From: an uncultured bacterium
Lineage (GTDB): Bacteria; Actinomycetota; Coriobacteriia; Coriobacteriales; Eggerthellaceae
Reading direction: 5' to 3'
NCBI GenBank assembly: GCA_905215325.1
Contig: CAJMPP010000006.1
Coordinates: 1 to 64,000, forward strand
DNA: 64,000 nt
Shown: in pieces, positions 23,606 to 32,791 of the stretch
Numbering within the stretch: position 1 is the first letter of the stretch
How the letters are laid out: each line of letters opens with the position of its first letter
Program-made: the position numbers and the translations under genes
The notes under the pieces: generated by a model
The model's input: the letters and a program-made list of their open reading frames with translations, nothing else
What the model was told of the DNA's origin: nothing
Databases searched by the model: none

Positions 23606-24850
23606 GTTCGCTCCTTCGCGCATCGCCGCCTTATGCGGTCGTTTCCGTTTCCGTACACTATACCGGCTTGGGGGCGCAGCGCGTAACGGTTTATGCAGGG
23701 TTATCGGTTCCAACATGTGGAGGAAACCGTGCTTGGTGCCGTTTCGTTAGCATGGGGCTTTCGAGCTCGGCGCCGCGCCCTCGCCCTGGGGGGGCCGTGA
23801 CCTTTGCCCTGGGGCTACGATCATCGCTCCGGCGCTGCGCCTCCCAGTTCTGGGCGGTTTTCCCGCCACGATGTCGCGACCCACGCCACCCTGGAGGGCC
23901 GTGACCCTCGCCTTGGGGGTGCGCGATGCGAAAAACCGTCTGTTTTGGTCGCTGGCGGTCAAAACAGACGATTGTTCGCGGTCTCGGAAGTGGGAAGTGG
24001 ACGTTTTTGCCGGTTGTTCGCGTTTGGGCTTTCCGATAGCGCAAATAATCGTGCGTTTTGGCCTTGAGGCTGCGAAGAATCGCCTATTTTGACCACGGCC
24101 GGACAAAAACGACGATTCTTCGCCGCGGGAACTCGCTGCTCGGCTCGGCTAATGCCCTGGGAGCTCGGTGCTTAGCTCGAAACTTGGTGCTTAGCTCGAT
24201 TAACGTTCCGGGGTCCGATGCTCGGCTCGGTTGACGCTTCGAGCCCGGTTTTCGTCTCGGTGCGCGTTGGGGCGTTTTCGCGCGCTGGGCCCCCGGTTTC
24301 GTCTTGGCGCACGCTGGGGGGTGGTGTGCGTCGGAGCCCGGTTTTCGTCCTGGCGCGCTGGGGACTCGCCCGGCAACTACGCGCACGACTTTGACCGCCC
24401 GGCGTTTTCGTCCCGGCGCGCGCTGGGGGGGGGTGGTGCCCCGGTGGCATCCTCCAAACGGTAAGCCGATCGGAAACCCTCCCCTCGACACCCACATTAT
24501 CTGGCTGTATTACCTGGCCGTGGCCTCCGGGCCCGGCGGCTTCCTATCAGTCGTTCGGAGCAGCGAGCGTCTTCGGTGGCAACACTCTCCCGGGAGCCCT
24601 CGAGGGGGAGGGACGCACGGTCATCCGGGGATGCCCGGTCGGCGGCCCCTCGGGGCTTGGCCAAACTGTAGGCCATGTGCCGAATACTCGCCACAGAAGT
24701 TCATCGGCGGCTTATCTCGGACTGTAATGGACGGCGGACGGACCTTGCGTCACCTTTCGGCCGCGGTTTGGGCAGCAGGCGGCGGATGCTGCGTCCGAAC
24801 GCTGCATCCGCCGGCCGTTTGCGCTCGGTTCGTGGCTGTTCGTTAGGGTT
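23606..24850. repeat. Long intergenic region with REP-like palindromes and short repeats
   Basis: No convincing gene in 1.2 kb. Seen instead: inverted repeats 23,937-23,947 / 23,960-23,970 (CGTCTGTTTTG) and 24,072-24,082 / 24,113-24,123 (GCGAAGAATCG), whose surroundings resemble each other. A GGGCCGTGACC-type repeat lies near 23,795 and 23,898. Four copies of a TTTCGTC-N2-GG-(T/C)-GCGC-like unit ending in TGGGG lie near 24,252, 24,298, 24,343 and 24,404. The stretch 24,500-24,700 is GC-rich with many short self-complementary blocks and could encode a structured RNA, but no known class is recognised. Confidence 0.5.
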
Positions 24851-24880
24851 TTGGGCATGCGCGGTAAGCGAGGTTATAAT
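24851..24880 (+). promoter_or_regulatory. Promoter of the pyrophosphatase gene
   Basis: TTGGGC (24,851-24,856), 18 bp, then a perfect TATAAT (24,875-24,880). It lies 94 bp before the start codon. Confidence 0.55.
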
Positions 24881-24974
24881 TAATGGTCGGCGTTGCGTCT
24901 TTTGCGAACGCTTCGCCGAAAAGGGTAGGACGATGAAGGGCCGGGCGTAACCCGGCTAGCGAAGGAGCGATCAC

Positions 24975-25913
24975 ATGGCGGCACCCATCCTGGTGTTCGG
25001 TCACAAGAACCCCGACAACGATGCCATCAGCGCAGCTGTTGGCTATGCGTACCTGAAAAACGAGCTGGCCAAGCGCGCCGGCTCCGACGCCGTCTATGAG
25101 GCGTGCCGTCTGGGCGGCCTTCCGCCGGAGACCGAGTGGATCTTGGGCGAGAACGGCATCGAGGCCCCGCGCCTGATCGAATCCCTCTCCGAGGGCCAGC
25201 AGGTCATCCTCGTCGACCACAACGAGGCCCTGCAGTCCGCCGACGGCCTTGACGCCGCCGAGATCGTCGAGATCGTCGACCATCACCGCCTGGGCGGCCT
25301 GGTCACCGCACAGCCGCTGCGTTTCAACGCTAAGCCCGTGGGCTCTACCGCCGCCATCGTGGCGCGCGAGTTCGAGATCGAGGGCGTGGAGCTGCCGAAG
25401 GGCATCGCCGCGCTGCTGCTCGGCGCCATGCTCACCGACACCGTCATCATGAAGTCGCCCACCACCACGGATTTCGATCGCGACATCATCGCCCGCACGG
25501 CCGCTGCCGTGGGCGTCGATCCGGTCGAGTACGGCATGTCCATCTTCAAGTGCCGCTCCAACCCCGCCGAGCTGCCTGTCGACAAGCTGGTGAACGCCGA
25601 TGCCAAGGAGTTCGAGCTGTCCAACGGCAACAAGGTCTATATCGGCCAGTACGAAACGGTCGACCTGCAGGCCGTGCTCGGCCGCGAGGCCGAGATCCGC
25701 GAGGCCATCAAGGGCCTTGTCGCGGACAAGGGCTACCAGTTCGTGCTGTTCTTCGCCACCGACATCCTGGCCGAGGGCAGCCAGTTCATCTGCGAGGGCG
25801 ACACCGACTTCGTCAACCGCGCCTTCGACATCGACTGCACCGGCAAGTCCGTCTGGATGCCCGGCGTGCTTTCCCGCAAGAAGCAGGTGGCCGCACCCAT
25901 CCTGGCGCTCTAG
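24975..25913 (+). CDS. ppaC: Manganese-dependent inorganic pyrophosphatase (family II)
   Basis: The 312-residue enzyme hydrolyses pyrophosphate and so pulls biosynthetic reactions forward. It belongs to the DHH family: metal ligands lie in V-F-G-H-K-N-P-D-N-D-A-I-S (N-terminus), V-D-H-N-E and I-V-D-H-H-R. The C-terminal substrate domain contains the S-R-K-K-Q motif near the end. The usual length is about 310, so it is complete; there are no CBS domains, so no adenine-nucleotide regulation is expected. GAAGGAG lies upstream of ATG 24,975, and a terminator follows. Confidence 0.95.
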   Translation: MAAPILVFGHKNPDNDAISAAVGYAYLKNELAKRAGSDAVYEACRLGGLPPETEWILGENGIEAPRLIESLSEGQQVILVDHNEALQSADGLDAAEIVEIVDHHRLGGLVTAQPLRFNAKPVGSTAAIVAREFEIEGVELPKGIAALLLGAMLTDTVIMKSPTTTDFDRDIIARTAAAVGVDPVEYGMSIFKCRSNPAELPVDKLVNADAKEFELSNGNKVYIGQYETVDLQAVLGREAEIREAIKGLVADKGYQFVLFFATDILAEGSQFICEGDTDFVNRAFDIDCTGKSVWMPGVLSRKKQVAAPILAL

Positions 25914-25940
25914 CTCTGCGCTAGCAAACGTCATCGCATA

Positions 25941-25980
25941 AGGAAGCCCCCGCGCAACCGCGCGAGGGCTTCCTTTCGTT
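25941..25980 (+). terminator. Intrinsic terminator after ppaC
   Basis: A 9-bp plus 5-bp stem with one C-A mismatch (25,941-25,955 with 25,960-25,974) and an AACC loop is followed by TTCGTTT. Confidence 0.8.
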
Positions 25981-26006
25981 TCCGTACGCATTGCGCACCC
26001 GCTCCC

Positions 26007-26305
26007 TGACACTTCGGGGACGTAGCGTTATCTGTCACACCCCGTTCCGCACGGCCTTCGCCTGCCGGCCGTCTCTATCTTGCCGCGCGCTCGCGCATGC
26101 TGGGTGCCCGGCTTCCGCTTGCGAGGCCCCATTCCGCCTTACGCGTCCGCTTTTTCCTGACACTTCGGGGACGTAGCGATATCTGTCACATTCCGTCCCG
26201 CACGGCCTTGGTCTGCCGGGCGTCCCCATCTTGCCGCGCGACTTGCGTATCCCGGGCGCTCGGCTTTCCGCTTGCGAGGTATCATTCCGCCTTACGCGTC
26301 CGCTT
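26007..26305. repeat. ~152-bp tandem duplication reaching into the LysR gene end
   Basis: Two copies of a unit start with TGACACTTCGGGGACG (26,007 and 26,158) and end with the last LysR codons (ATTCCGCCTTACGCG at 26,131 and 26,284). The offset is 151-153 bp and the copies are about 80-90% alike. The first copy therefore carries a dead copy of the LysR 3' end. The TGACACTTCGGGG...TCTGTCAC block has complementary ends and looks like a REP element. Confidence 0.75.
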
Positions 26306-27167
26306 CTTCCATGCGGCGCCTTATGAAGTCGAGCAGGAACGCGTGGAACTCGGCGGCTTTCTGGCCGAGCGGGTGCTTGGCCGTCTCTACCACGATATCG
26401 CGTGCGAACCCGGGATCGGCGATCGGCGCCAGCGCCACGTCCGACCCCTCCAGCGCACCCCAGCTGCGTTCGGGCCAAAATCCTACGCCAAGCCCCAGCG
26501 CGATGAACTTGCGCACCACATCGGGGCTGTCCGACTCGAACACCACGTTCGGCGCGAACCCCGCCTTCAGGCACAGCTCGTCGCATACGCCGCGGAACCC
26601 GCGCGTCCCCGCCAGGCACACGAACGGCGCGCTGGCGAAGTCCGCCAGGCAAACCGCCTTGCCGCTCGCCTGTTCCTTGGGGATGGCCAGGCATATGCGC
26701 TCGCGGAACATCTGGGACGTGCGCGCATCCGGTCTCGTCGCGTCCCCGTGCGCCTCCGTGCGCACCCGCACGTCCCAGCGAGCCTCGCTGTTCGCCTGGT
26801 TGATGACGAACGCGGCCTGCGGCACCGTCGTGCGAAACGCCGCGATGGCGTCGACCGTCATGGACGTGGCAGCCTCGACGTCGATGCGCACAGTGTCGCG
26901 TTCCTGGCCCTTCGCTTGCGCAATGGCCAGGGGGATCTCGTCGAACGCGGCAAGCAGCGGCGCCACCTTGCCCTCAAGCGCCTCGCCGCAGGGGGTCAGC
27001 CGTATGTTGCGCCCGACGCGCTCGAACAGCTTCGCATCCAGCTCGCCCTCAAGGCGGCGGATGGCCTGCGTCAGCGCCGGCTGCGCCACGCCCAGCCGCT
27101 TCGCCGAGTTCGTCATATGCTGGGTTTGCGCCACCTCGTGAAAATAGCGCAGCTGCAACAGCTCCAT
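26292..27167 (-). CDS. LysR-family transcriptional regulator
   Basis: The 291-residue protein has an N-terminal winged HTH (M-E-L-L-Q-L-R-Y-F-H-E-V-A then A-K-R-L-G-V-A-Q-P-A-L-T-Q-A-I-R-R-L-E) and a periplasmic-binding-like effector domain to the C-terminus. Start 27,167 follows AAGGAGGTGCGC, a near-perfect ribosome binding site. It is divergent from the small PQ-loop protein gene across about 150 bp, the usual arrangement when a LysR protein controls its neighbour. The effector is unknown. Confidence 0.9.
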   Translation of the reverse strand: MELLQLRYFHEVAQTQHMTNSAKRLGVAQPALTQAIRRLEGELDAKLFERVGRNIRLTPCGEALEGKVAPLLAAFDEIPLAIAQAKGQERDTVRIDVEAATSMTVDAIAAFRTTVPQAAFVINQANSEARWDVRVRTEAHGDATRPDARTSQMFRERICLAIPKEQASGKAVCLADFASAPFVCLAGTRGFRGVCDELCLKAGFAPNVVFESDSPDVVRKFIALGLGVGFWPERSWGALEGSDVALAPIADPGFARDIVVETAKHPLGQKAAEFHAFLLDFIRRRMEEADA

Positions 27168-27314
27168 GCGCACCTCCTTCAGCCTCAATGTGACGATAAC
27201 GCGCAGATTATGGAAAACTCTTAACCTATAACGTTGACAGTTTTACCATAGCGAATCGCCGAGGGCGTGCGCCCGCGGCGAACCTGCAGAATACCACCAA
27301 GGGAGATGACGGAA

Positions 27315-27644
27315 ATGGCAGAGGCGCTTGAAGCGATCATGCTCATTTGCTTCGGGCTTTCGTGGCCTATGAACGCGTACAAGAACTTCAAGGCCCGCAC
27401 GGCCGCGGGAACCAGCTGGCAGTTCATCCTGCTCATCACGCTCGGCTATTTCGCCGGCATCGCCGCGAAGTTCGTGTCCGGCACCATCAACTGGGTGCTT
27501 GCCGTGTATTTCATCAACGTCGTCTGCATCGCCGCAAATTGGGTGGTGTACTTCCGTAACTGCGCCATCGACCGTGAACGCGATAGGCTGCGCAAAGAGG
27601 AGGACGCTCAGGACGCCATGGCGCAAGCGCGAGCCGCGCGATAA
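27315..27644 (+). CDS. Small PQ-loop/SemiSWEET-like membrane protein
   Basis: The 109-residue protein has three hydrophobic helices: I-M-L-I-C-F-G-L-S-W-P, W-Q-F-I-L-L-I-T-L-G-Y-F-A-G-I, and W-V-L-A-V-Y-F-I-N-V-V-C-I-A. A charged C-terminal tail follows. The S-W-P-M-N-x-Y-K-x-x-K-A-R-T-A-x-G segment resembles PQ-loop proteins; three helices correspond to a SemiSWEET half-transporter that dimerises. The substrate is unknown. Start at 27,315 (GGGAG 9 nt upstream) is preferred to 27,306, which is too close to the same site. The divergent LysR gene probably regulates it. Confidence 0.65.
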   Translation: MAEALEAIMLICFGLSWPMNAYKNFKARTAAGTSWQFILLITLGYFAGIAAKFVSGTINWVLAVYFINVVCIAANWVVYFRNCAIDRERDRLRKEEDAQDAMAQARAAR

Positions 27645-27813
27645 CTATGCCTCCTCGCGCCACGTGGTCGTTTCAAGCATTCCTTGCGTTCTCACGGGTG
27701 CTGACCTATATCTATATATGAACCATTTCGGAAAGCCGCCCGCGTGCGGCTTTCCGCGTATCCCGGCGCATCGACATCCCGATGGCCCGACATCCTGACT
27801 GAAAGGGGAACTT

Positions 27814-28926
27814 GTGAAGCCCGACCGCCTGCTCGACCTGTTCTGCGAACTCGTGCGCATCGAAAGCCCGTCGCGCCATGAGGCCCTTATGGCGAAACGA
27901 TGCAAGGCCGAACTGGAAGGGCTGGGGTTTACCGTCCGCTTTGATGATTCCGCGGAACAGACCGGTTCCGACACGGGCAACCTGATCGCTTTCCGCGCTG
28001 GAAGCGTTCCCGGGGCTCTGGCGTTATGCGGGCATATGGACACCGTGCGCCCATGCAAGGGGATCGAACCCGTGGTGGAAGACGGCGTGATCCGCAGCGC
28101 GGGGGATACCATCCTCTCTGCCGACGACAAGGCTGGCGTGGCGGCCATCTTCGAGGGGCTGCGCAGCCTCATCGAATCAGGGGAGGCGCTTCCCGGTGTG
28201 CATGTCGTCCTGACCACGTGCGAGGAGATGCATCTACTGGGTGCCGGCGCGCTCGATGCCTCGTTTTTGCCGGAAGGCGCGTTCTGCTACGTGCTCGACG
28301 CCGACGGCGAACCGGGCACCATCATCAACCAGGCACCGTGCCACTGCACGTTCACCGCAACTTTCCGCGGAAAGTCCGCGCATGCCGGCGTCGAGCCCGA
28401 GCGCGGCGTCTCGGCGCTTGCCATGGCGGCCCAGGCGGTCTGCCATATGCCCTTGGGGCGCATTTCCGCGCATACCACGTCCAACGTAGGCGTCATCGAG
28501 TGCGATGGGGCCACGAACGTGGTGCCCGGCACGTGCTGGCTGTCGGGCGAATGCCGTTCCACCTCCCTTGAGCGCGCCCGTGCCGAGCGCAGCGCCATAG
28601 ACGACGCCATGCGCGCGGCCGCGGCGCAGGCCGGCGGCAGTGTGGATATCGAGTGGCGCACCGACTACCTGCCAATTTCCTACGCTGTCGATCACCCGGT
28701 GGTAGAAGGCGCCATGCGGGCGGCCCGGGCAGCCGGGCTGCCTCCTCGCCTTGCCGCATCCGGCGGAGGAGCGGATGCGAACATCTTGGCGGGTCGCGGC
28801 GTGCCGGCGATCACGCTTGCCACGGGTATGGCCAACTACCATTCAAGCGAGGAGTACATCACCGTGGACAACCTGAACGGCTGCGCGCGCCTGGTTGAGC
28901 AGCTCGTGCTCGAGGCCCGTGAATAG
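27814..28926 (+). CDS. M20-family metallopeptidase (peptidase T-like)
   Basis: The 370-residue di-zinc hydrolase shows the M20 metal motifs: C-G-H-M-D-T-V (about 71-77), S-A-D-D-K-A-G (Asp bridging ligand), T-C-E-E-M-H (catalytic Glu) and late H in N-Y-H-S-S-E-E-Y. A dimerisation domain (about 175-285, G-K-S-A-H-A-G-V-E-P) is inserted between the metal half-sites. It matches PepT-like proteins, which cleave small peptides in the cytoplasm; there is no signal peptide. GTG start with AAAGGGG 6 nt upstream. It is monocistronic. Confidence 0.88.
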   Translation: MKPDRLLDLFCELVRIESPSRHEALMAKRCKAELEGLGFTVRFDDSAEQTGSDTGNLIAFRAGSVPGALALCGHMDTVRPCKGIEPVVEDGVIRSAGDTILSADDKAGVAAIFEGLRSLIESGEALPGVHVVLTTCEEMHLLGAGALDASFLPEGAFCYVLDADGEPGTIINQAPCHCTFTATFRGKSAHAGVEPERGVSALAMAAQAVCHMPLGRISAHTTSNVGVIECDGATNVVPGTCWLSGECRSTSLERARAERSAIDDAMRAAAAQAGGSVDIEWRTDYLPISYAVDHPVVEGAMRAARAAGLPPRLAASGGGADANILAGRGVPAITLATGMANYHSSEEYITVDNLNGCARLVEQLVLEARE

Positions 28927-29136
28927 CGGATCGGCCGCGTCGCGAGCGGTTTAGCCGACGGGGAAGGGTCCAGGGAGGCGCTGCCGGCGTCCGCGAAACG
29001 GCTGTTTCGCGCTCATTGCAGGGCTTACGGGGATGTGCGACGTCCATCTCGACGAGGCCCCCGCACCGTTTCGCAACTTTTGCAACAACTTTTCGCGAAA
29101 TTGTGTGCAAAACGTGCATCGCGGATTATCAAAACG
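28927..29136. other. Gap upstream of the str operon
   Basis: No gene is seen. A perfect 7-bp hairpin GCGAAAC-GGCT-GTTTCGC lies at 28,993-29,010 but has no T tract. The rest leads into the rpsL promoter. Confidence 0.4.
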
Positions 29137-29165
29137 TTGCATGACCAGCCAAAACACGGTAAAAT
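29137..29165 (+). promoter_or_regulatory. Main promoter of the str/S10 ribosomal operon
   Basis: TTGCAT (29,137-29,142), exactly 17 bp, then TAAAAT (29,160-29,165). A leader of about 180 nt precedes rpsL. Confidence 0.75.
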
Positions 29166-29348
29166 AGCAATAGATACGCCCGGGTGCGTGGCGTTTGACA
29201 GCCCCTATACCCGGTGATAAAGTTCCAACTCGCGCTCCGAAAGGGGCAGGGTTTTCGCGTGCGTATCAGCTGAACGCACTTGGAAACCCGCGAGTAATGC
29301 GGCGGTGGTCTCGTACACCGCCGGAGGCAAATATAGAAGGAGACGATT

Positions 29349-29720
29349 TTGCCTACCATCAACCAGCTGGTCCGCAAGGGCCGCAAGAAGTCGGTCGACA
29401 AGAAGAAGACGCCGGCTCTGAAGGGCAACCCGCAGAAGCGTGGCGTGTGCACCCGCGTGTACACCACCACTCCTAAGAAGCCGAACTCGGCTCTGCGTAA
29501 GGTCTGCCGTGTACGCCTGGTCAACGGCATGGAGGTCACGGCCTACATCCCCGGCATCGGCCACAACCTGCAGGAGCACTCGATGGTGCTCATCCGCGGC
29601 GGTCGTGTTAAGGACCTCCCCGGTGTGCGCTACAAGGTCATCCGCGCCGCGCTGGACTGCGCCGCCGTGGACAACCGCAAGCAGGCTCGCAGCCGCTACG
29701 GTGCCAAGCGCCCGAAATAA
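29349..29720 (+). CDS. rpsL: 30S ribosomal protein S12
   Basis: The 123-residue decoding-centre protein is of normal length and strongly conserved: P-T-I-N-Q-L-V-R-K-G-R, K-K-P-N-S-A-L-R-K-V and the loop V-K-D-L-P-G-V-R-Y. The streptomycin-linked lysines (T-P-K-K-P-N-S and R-G-G-R-V-K-D) are wild type, so no ribosomal streptomycin resistance is predicted. The start codon is TTG with AAGGAG 6 nt upstream. First gene of the operon. Confidence 0.97.
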   Translation: MPTINQLVRKGRKKSVDKKKTPALKGNPQKRGVCTRVYTTTPKKPNSALRKVCRVRLVNGMEVTAYIPGIGHNLQEHSMVLIRGGRVKDLPGVRYKVIRAALDCAAVDNRKQARSRYGAKRPK

Positions 29721-29840
29721 GTAACCGCTAAGCCGCGCGGGTTGCATGAAAGCGCCTCTCCCGAAAGGGTCGGGAAGGCGGCAACCTAATGGGAAGGAGA
29801 AAGCTTCCCCGAAGCGCGCAGGAATCAGAAGGAGTTTTAC

Positions 29841-30311
29841 ATGCCGCGTCGTGCAGCAGCAGTCCGCCGTGAAGTTCAGCCGGACGCCGTCTACAACAAC
29901 CGTCTTGTCACCCAGTTGATCAACAAGATCCTGCTGGACGGCAAGAAGTCCACCGCCGAGGGCATCGTCTACGGTGCTTTCGAGCTGGTCCAGGCCAAGA
30001 CGGGCGAGGATCCGCTGGCTATCTTCAAGAAGGCCATGGACAACGTCCGCCCCACCCTCGAGGTCAAGCCGAAGCGTGTCGGCGGCGCCACCTACCAGGT
30101 GCCCATGGAGGTCAACTCCCGCCGCGCCACCACGCTGGCCATCCGCTGGATCGTGGACTTCTCCCGTAAGCGCAAGGAGCACACGATGAAGCAGCGCCTG
30201 GCCGCCGAAATCATGGACGCCGCCGAGAACACCGGCGCCTCCGTGAAGAAGCGCGAGGACCTGTACAAGATGGCCGAGTCCAACCGTGCGTTCTCGCACT
30301 ATCGCTTCTAG
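29841..30311 (+). CDS. rpsG: 30S ribosomal protein S7
   Basis: The 156-residue protein initiates assembly of the 30S head and contacts tRNA in the E site. The sequence is typical (M-P-R-R-A-A-A-V-R-R, ending N-R-A-F-S-H-Y-R-F), with full length and a strong AGAAGGAG upstream. In related bacteria S7 can repress its own operon; the 120-bp gap before it could hold such a site, but this is not shown here. Confidence 0.97.
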   Translation: MPRRAAAVRREVQPDAVYNNRLVTQLINKILLDGKKSTAEGIVYGAFELVQAKTGEDPLAIFKKAMDNVRPTLEVKPKRVGGATYQVPMEVNSRRATTLAIRWIVDFSRKRKEHTMKQRLAAEIMDAAENTGASVKKREDLYKMAESNRAFSHYRF

Positions 30312-30324
30312 GGCGTGACCTAAC

Positions 30325-32430
30325 ATGGCTAAAGCTAACGATCTGAAACTCACGCGTAACTTCGGCATCATGGCCCACATCGATGCCGGTAAGACCACCA
30401 CTACCGAGCGTATCCTGTACTACACGGGCAAGACGCACAAGATCGGCGAGGTGCACGATGGCGCCGCTACCATGGACTGGATGGTCCAGGAGCAGGAGCG
30501 CGGCGTGACCATCACCGCTGCCGCCACCACGTGCTTCTGGAAGAAGGACGACGAGACGTACCGCTTCCAGATCATCGACACTCCCGGCCACGTGGACTTC
30601 ACTGCCGAGGTCGAGCGCTCCCTGCGCGTCCTCGACGGCACCGTTGCCGTCTTCGACGCCGTTGCAGGCGTGCAGCCGCAGTCCGAGACCGTGTGGCGTC
30701 AGGCCGAGAACTACGGCGTGCCGCGCATCGCGTTCATCAACAAGTACGACCGCGTCGGCGCGGACTTCCAGCATGCCATCCAGACCATGAAGGATCGCCT
30801 GCATGCCAACGCCGTCGCCGCTCAGCTGCCCATGGGCGCGGAGGATAACTTCTGGGGCGTCATCGACCTGGTCACCATGACCGCTTGGGACTTCAAGGCC
30901 GACGACAAGGGCATGACCTACCCCGAGCCCATGGACGCCATTCCCGCTGAGTTCGCCGACGAGGCCGAGCTGGCTCACCAGGAGCTGGTCGAGGCTGCCG
31001 CCGACTGCGACGATGAGCTCATGGAGAAGGTCCTCATGGAGGAGGAAGTCTCCGTCGAGGAACTGAAGGCCGCTCTGCGCAAGGGCGTCATCTCCTGCAA
31101 GATCAACCCCGTGTTCGTGGGCTCCGCCTACAAGAACAAGGGCGTCCAGGAGCTGCTCGACGCCGTCGTCGACTATCTGCCGGCTCCCGTCGACGTTCCC
31201 GCCATCAAGGGCACCATCCCCGGCACCGGCGAGGAGGACGAGCGTCCTTCCGACCCGAAGGCCCCGTTCAGCGCCCTGGCGTTCAAGATCATGACCGACC
31301 CGTTCGTGGGTAAGCTCACCTACCTGCGCGTGTACTCGGGCTCCCTTGACGCCGGTTCCTACGTGACCAACGCCACGAAGGACAAGAAGGAGCGCGTCGG
31401 CCGTCTGCTGCAGATGCACTCCAACCAGCGCGTCGACATCGATTCCTGCTCCGCTGGCGACATCGTCGCCGTCGTCGGCCTGAAGAACACCACCACCGGT
31501 GACACCCTGGCCGATGACGACGCTCCGATCATCCTGGAGTCCATGGAGTTCGCCGACCCGGTTATCGACATCGCCGTCGAGCCGAAGACCAAGGCCGACC
31601 AGACCAAGATGGAGATCGCCCTGCAGAAGCTGGCCGAGGAGGACCCGACCTTCCGCGTGTCCACCAACCATGAGACCGGCCAGACCATCATCGCCGGCAT
31701 GGGCGAGCTGCACCTGGAGATCATCGTCGACCGCCTGATGCGCGAGTTCAAGGTCGAGGCTAACGTCGGCAAGCCGCAGGTTGCCTACCGCGAGCGTCCG
31801 GGCCACGAGGTTCTCTCCGCCGAGGGCAAGTTCGTCCGCCAGTCCGGTGGTCGCGGCCAGTACGGTCATGCGGTCATCAACATGTACCCGCAGGAGCCGG
31901 GCAAGGGCTACGAGTTCGAGAACAAGATCGTCGGCGGCGTCGTGCCGAAGGAATACATTCCTTCCATCGACAAGGGTATCCAGGAAGCCCTCAACACAGG
32001 CGTTCTGGCCGGTTACCCCGTCGAGGACGTCCGCGTCGAGCTCATCGACGGTTCCTACCACGACGTCGACTCTTCGGAAGCCGCCTTCAAGGTTGCCGGT
32101 TCCATGGCCATCAAGGAAGCTCTGCGCAAGTCCGACCCGGTCATCCTCGAGCCCGTCATGGCCGTCGAGGTCGAGACCCCGGAGGAGTACACGGGCTTCG
32201 TCATGGGCGACATCCCGTCTCGCCGTGGCATGATCCAGGGCCAGGAGCAGCGCACCGGTTCCGTCGCCATCTCCGCGAAGGTGCCGCTGGGCATGATGTT
32301 CGGCTACGCAACCGATCTGCGTTCCGGTACGCAGGGTCGCGCAACCTACACCATGCAGTTCGACTCTTACGAGCCGGTTCCCAAGAACGTCGCTGCAGAG
32401 ATTATCAGCAAGGCCGGCGGCAACGCTTAA
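30325..32430 (+). CDS. fusA: Elongation factor G
   Basis: The 701-residue translocase moves tRNAs and mRNA after peptide transfer. The G domain has A-H-I-D-A-G-K-T-T-T (P loop), the switch R-G-V-T-I-T-A-A, D-T-P-G-H-V-D and N-K-Y-D, followed by domains II-V of normal length. It starts 13 bp after rpsG. The N-K-Y-D form of the N-K-x-D box is slightly unusual beside the more common N-K-M-D. The gene that usually follows, tuf, is absent. Confidence 0.97.
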   Translation: MAKANDLKLTRNFGIMAHIDAGKTTTTERILYYTGKTHKIGEVHDGAATMDWMVQEQERGVTITAAATTCFWKKDDETYRFQIIDTPGHVDFTAEVERSLRVLDGTVAVFDAVAGVQPQSETVWRQAENYGVPRIAFINKYDRVGADFQHAIQTMKDRLHANAVAAQLPMGAEDNFWGVIDLVTMTAWDFKADDKGMTYPEPMDAIPAEFADEAELAHQELVEAAADCDDELMEKVLMEEEVSVEELKAALRKGVISCKINPVFVGSAYKNKGVQELLDAVVDYLPAPVDVPAIKGTIPGTGEEDERPSDPKAPFSALAFKIMTDPFVGKLTYLRVYSGSLDAGSYVTNATKDKKERVGRLLQMHSNQRVDIDSCSAGDIVAVVGLKNTTTGDTLADDDAPIILESMEFADPVIDIAVEPKTKADQTKMEIALQKLAEEDPTFRVSTNHETGQTIIAGMGELHLEIIVDRLMREFKVEANVGKPQVAYRERPGHEVLSAEGKFVRQSGGRGQYGHAVINMYPQEPGKGYEFENKIVGGVVPKEYIPSIDKGIQEALNTGVLAGYPVEDVRVELIDGSYHDVDSSEAAFKVAGSMAIKEALRKSDPVILEPVMAVEVETPEEYTGFVMGDIPSRRGMIQGQEQRTGSVAISAKVPLGMMFGYATDLRSGTQGRATYTMQFDSYEPVPKNVAAEIISKAGGNA

Positions 32431-32467
32431 GCGTTGAACGTCCGAAAGCTTAACGGAGGAAATGAAA

Positions 32468-32776
32468 GTGGCTAATCAGAAGATTCGCATCCGCCTCAAG
32501 GGATACGATCATGAGATCGTGGACCAGTCCACGAAGCTCATCGTCGATACCGCTCAGAAGACGGGTGCCAAGGTGTCCGGTCCCATCCCGCTGCCGACGG
32601 AGCGCAACCTGTTCACCGTCGTCAAGGGCCCCCATGTGGACAAGGATTCGCGCGAGCAGTTCGAGATGCGCACCCATAAGCGCCTGATCGACATCCTGGA
32701 GCCCACCCCCAACACGGTGGATTCCCTGATGCGTCTGGACCTCCCTGCCGGCGTCGACATCGAGATCAAGCTGTAA
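32468..32776 (+). CDS. rpsJ: 30S ribosomal protein S10
   Basis: The 102-residue protein starts at GTG 32,468 (M-A-N-Q-K-I-R-I-R-L-K), with GGAGG 8 nt upstream. An ATG six bases earlier is too close to the ribosome binding site and would add two residues not seen in the family. S10 acts in the 30S head and, as NusE, in antitermination. It follows fusA by 37 bp, so the str and S10 operons are joined. Confidence 0.96.
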   Translation: MANQKIRIRLKGYDHEIVDQSTKLIVDTAQKTGAKVSGPIPLPTERNLFTVVKGPHVDKDSREQFEMRTHKRLIDILEPTPNTVDSLMRLDLPAGVDIEIKL

Positions 32777-32791
32777 GGGGTGTCAATTAGC

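Noticed and set aside
23747..24846. Several short frames between sdaA and ppaC
   Set aside because: They are created by repeat units and have Arg/Pro-rich composition without start signals.
30211..32061. A 616-codon minus-strand frame opposite fusA
   Set aside because: It is a shadow of fusA with biased composition and no ribosome binding site.
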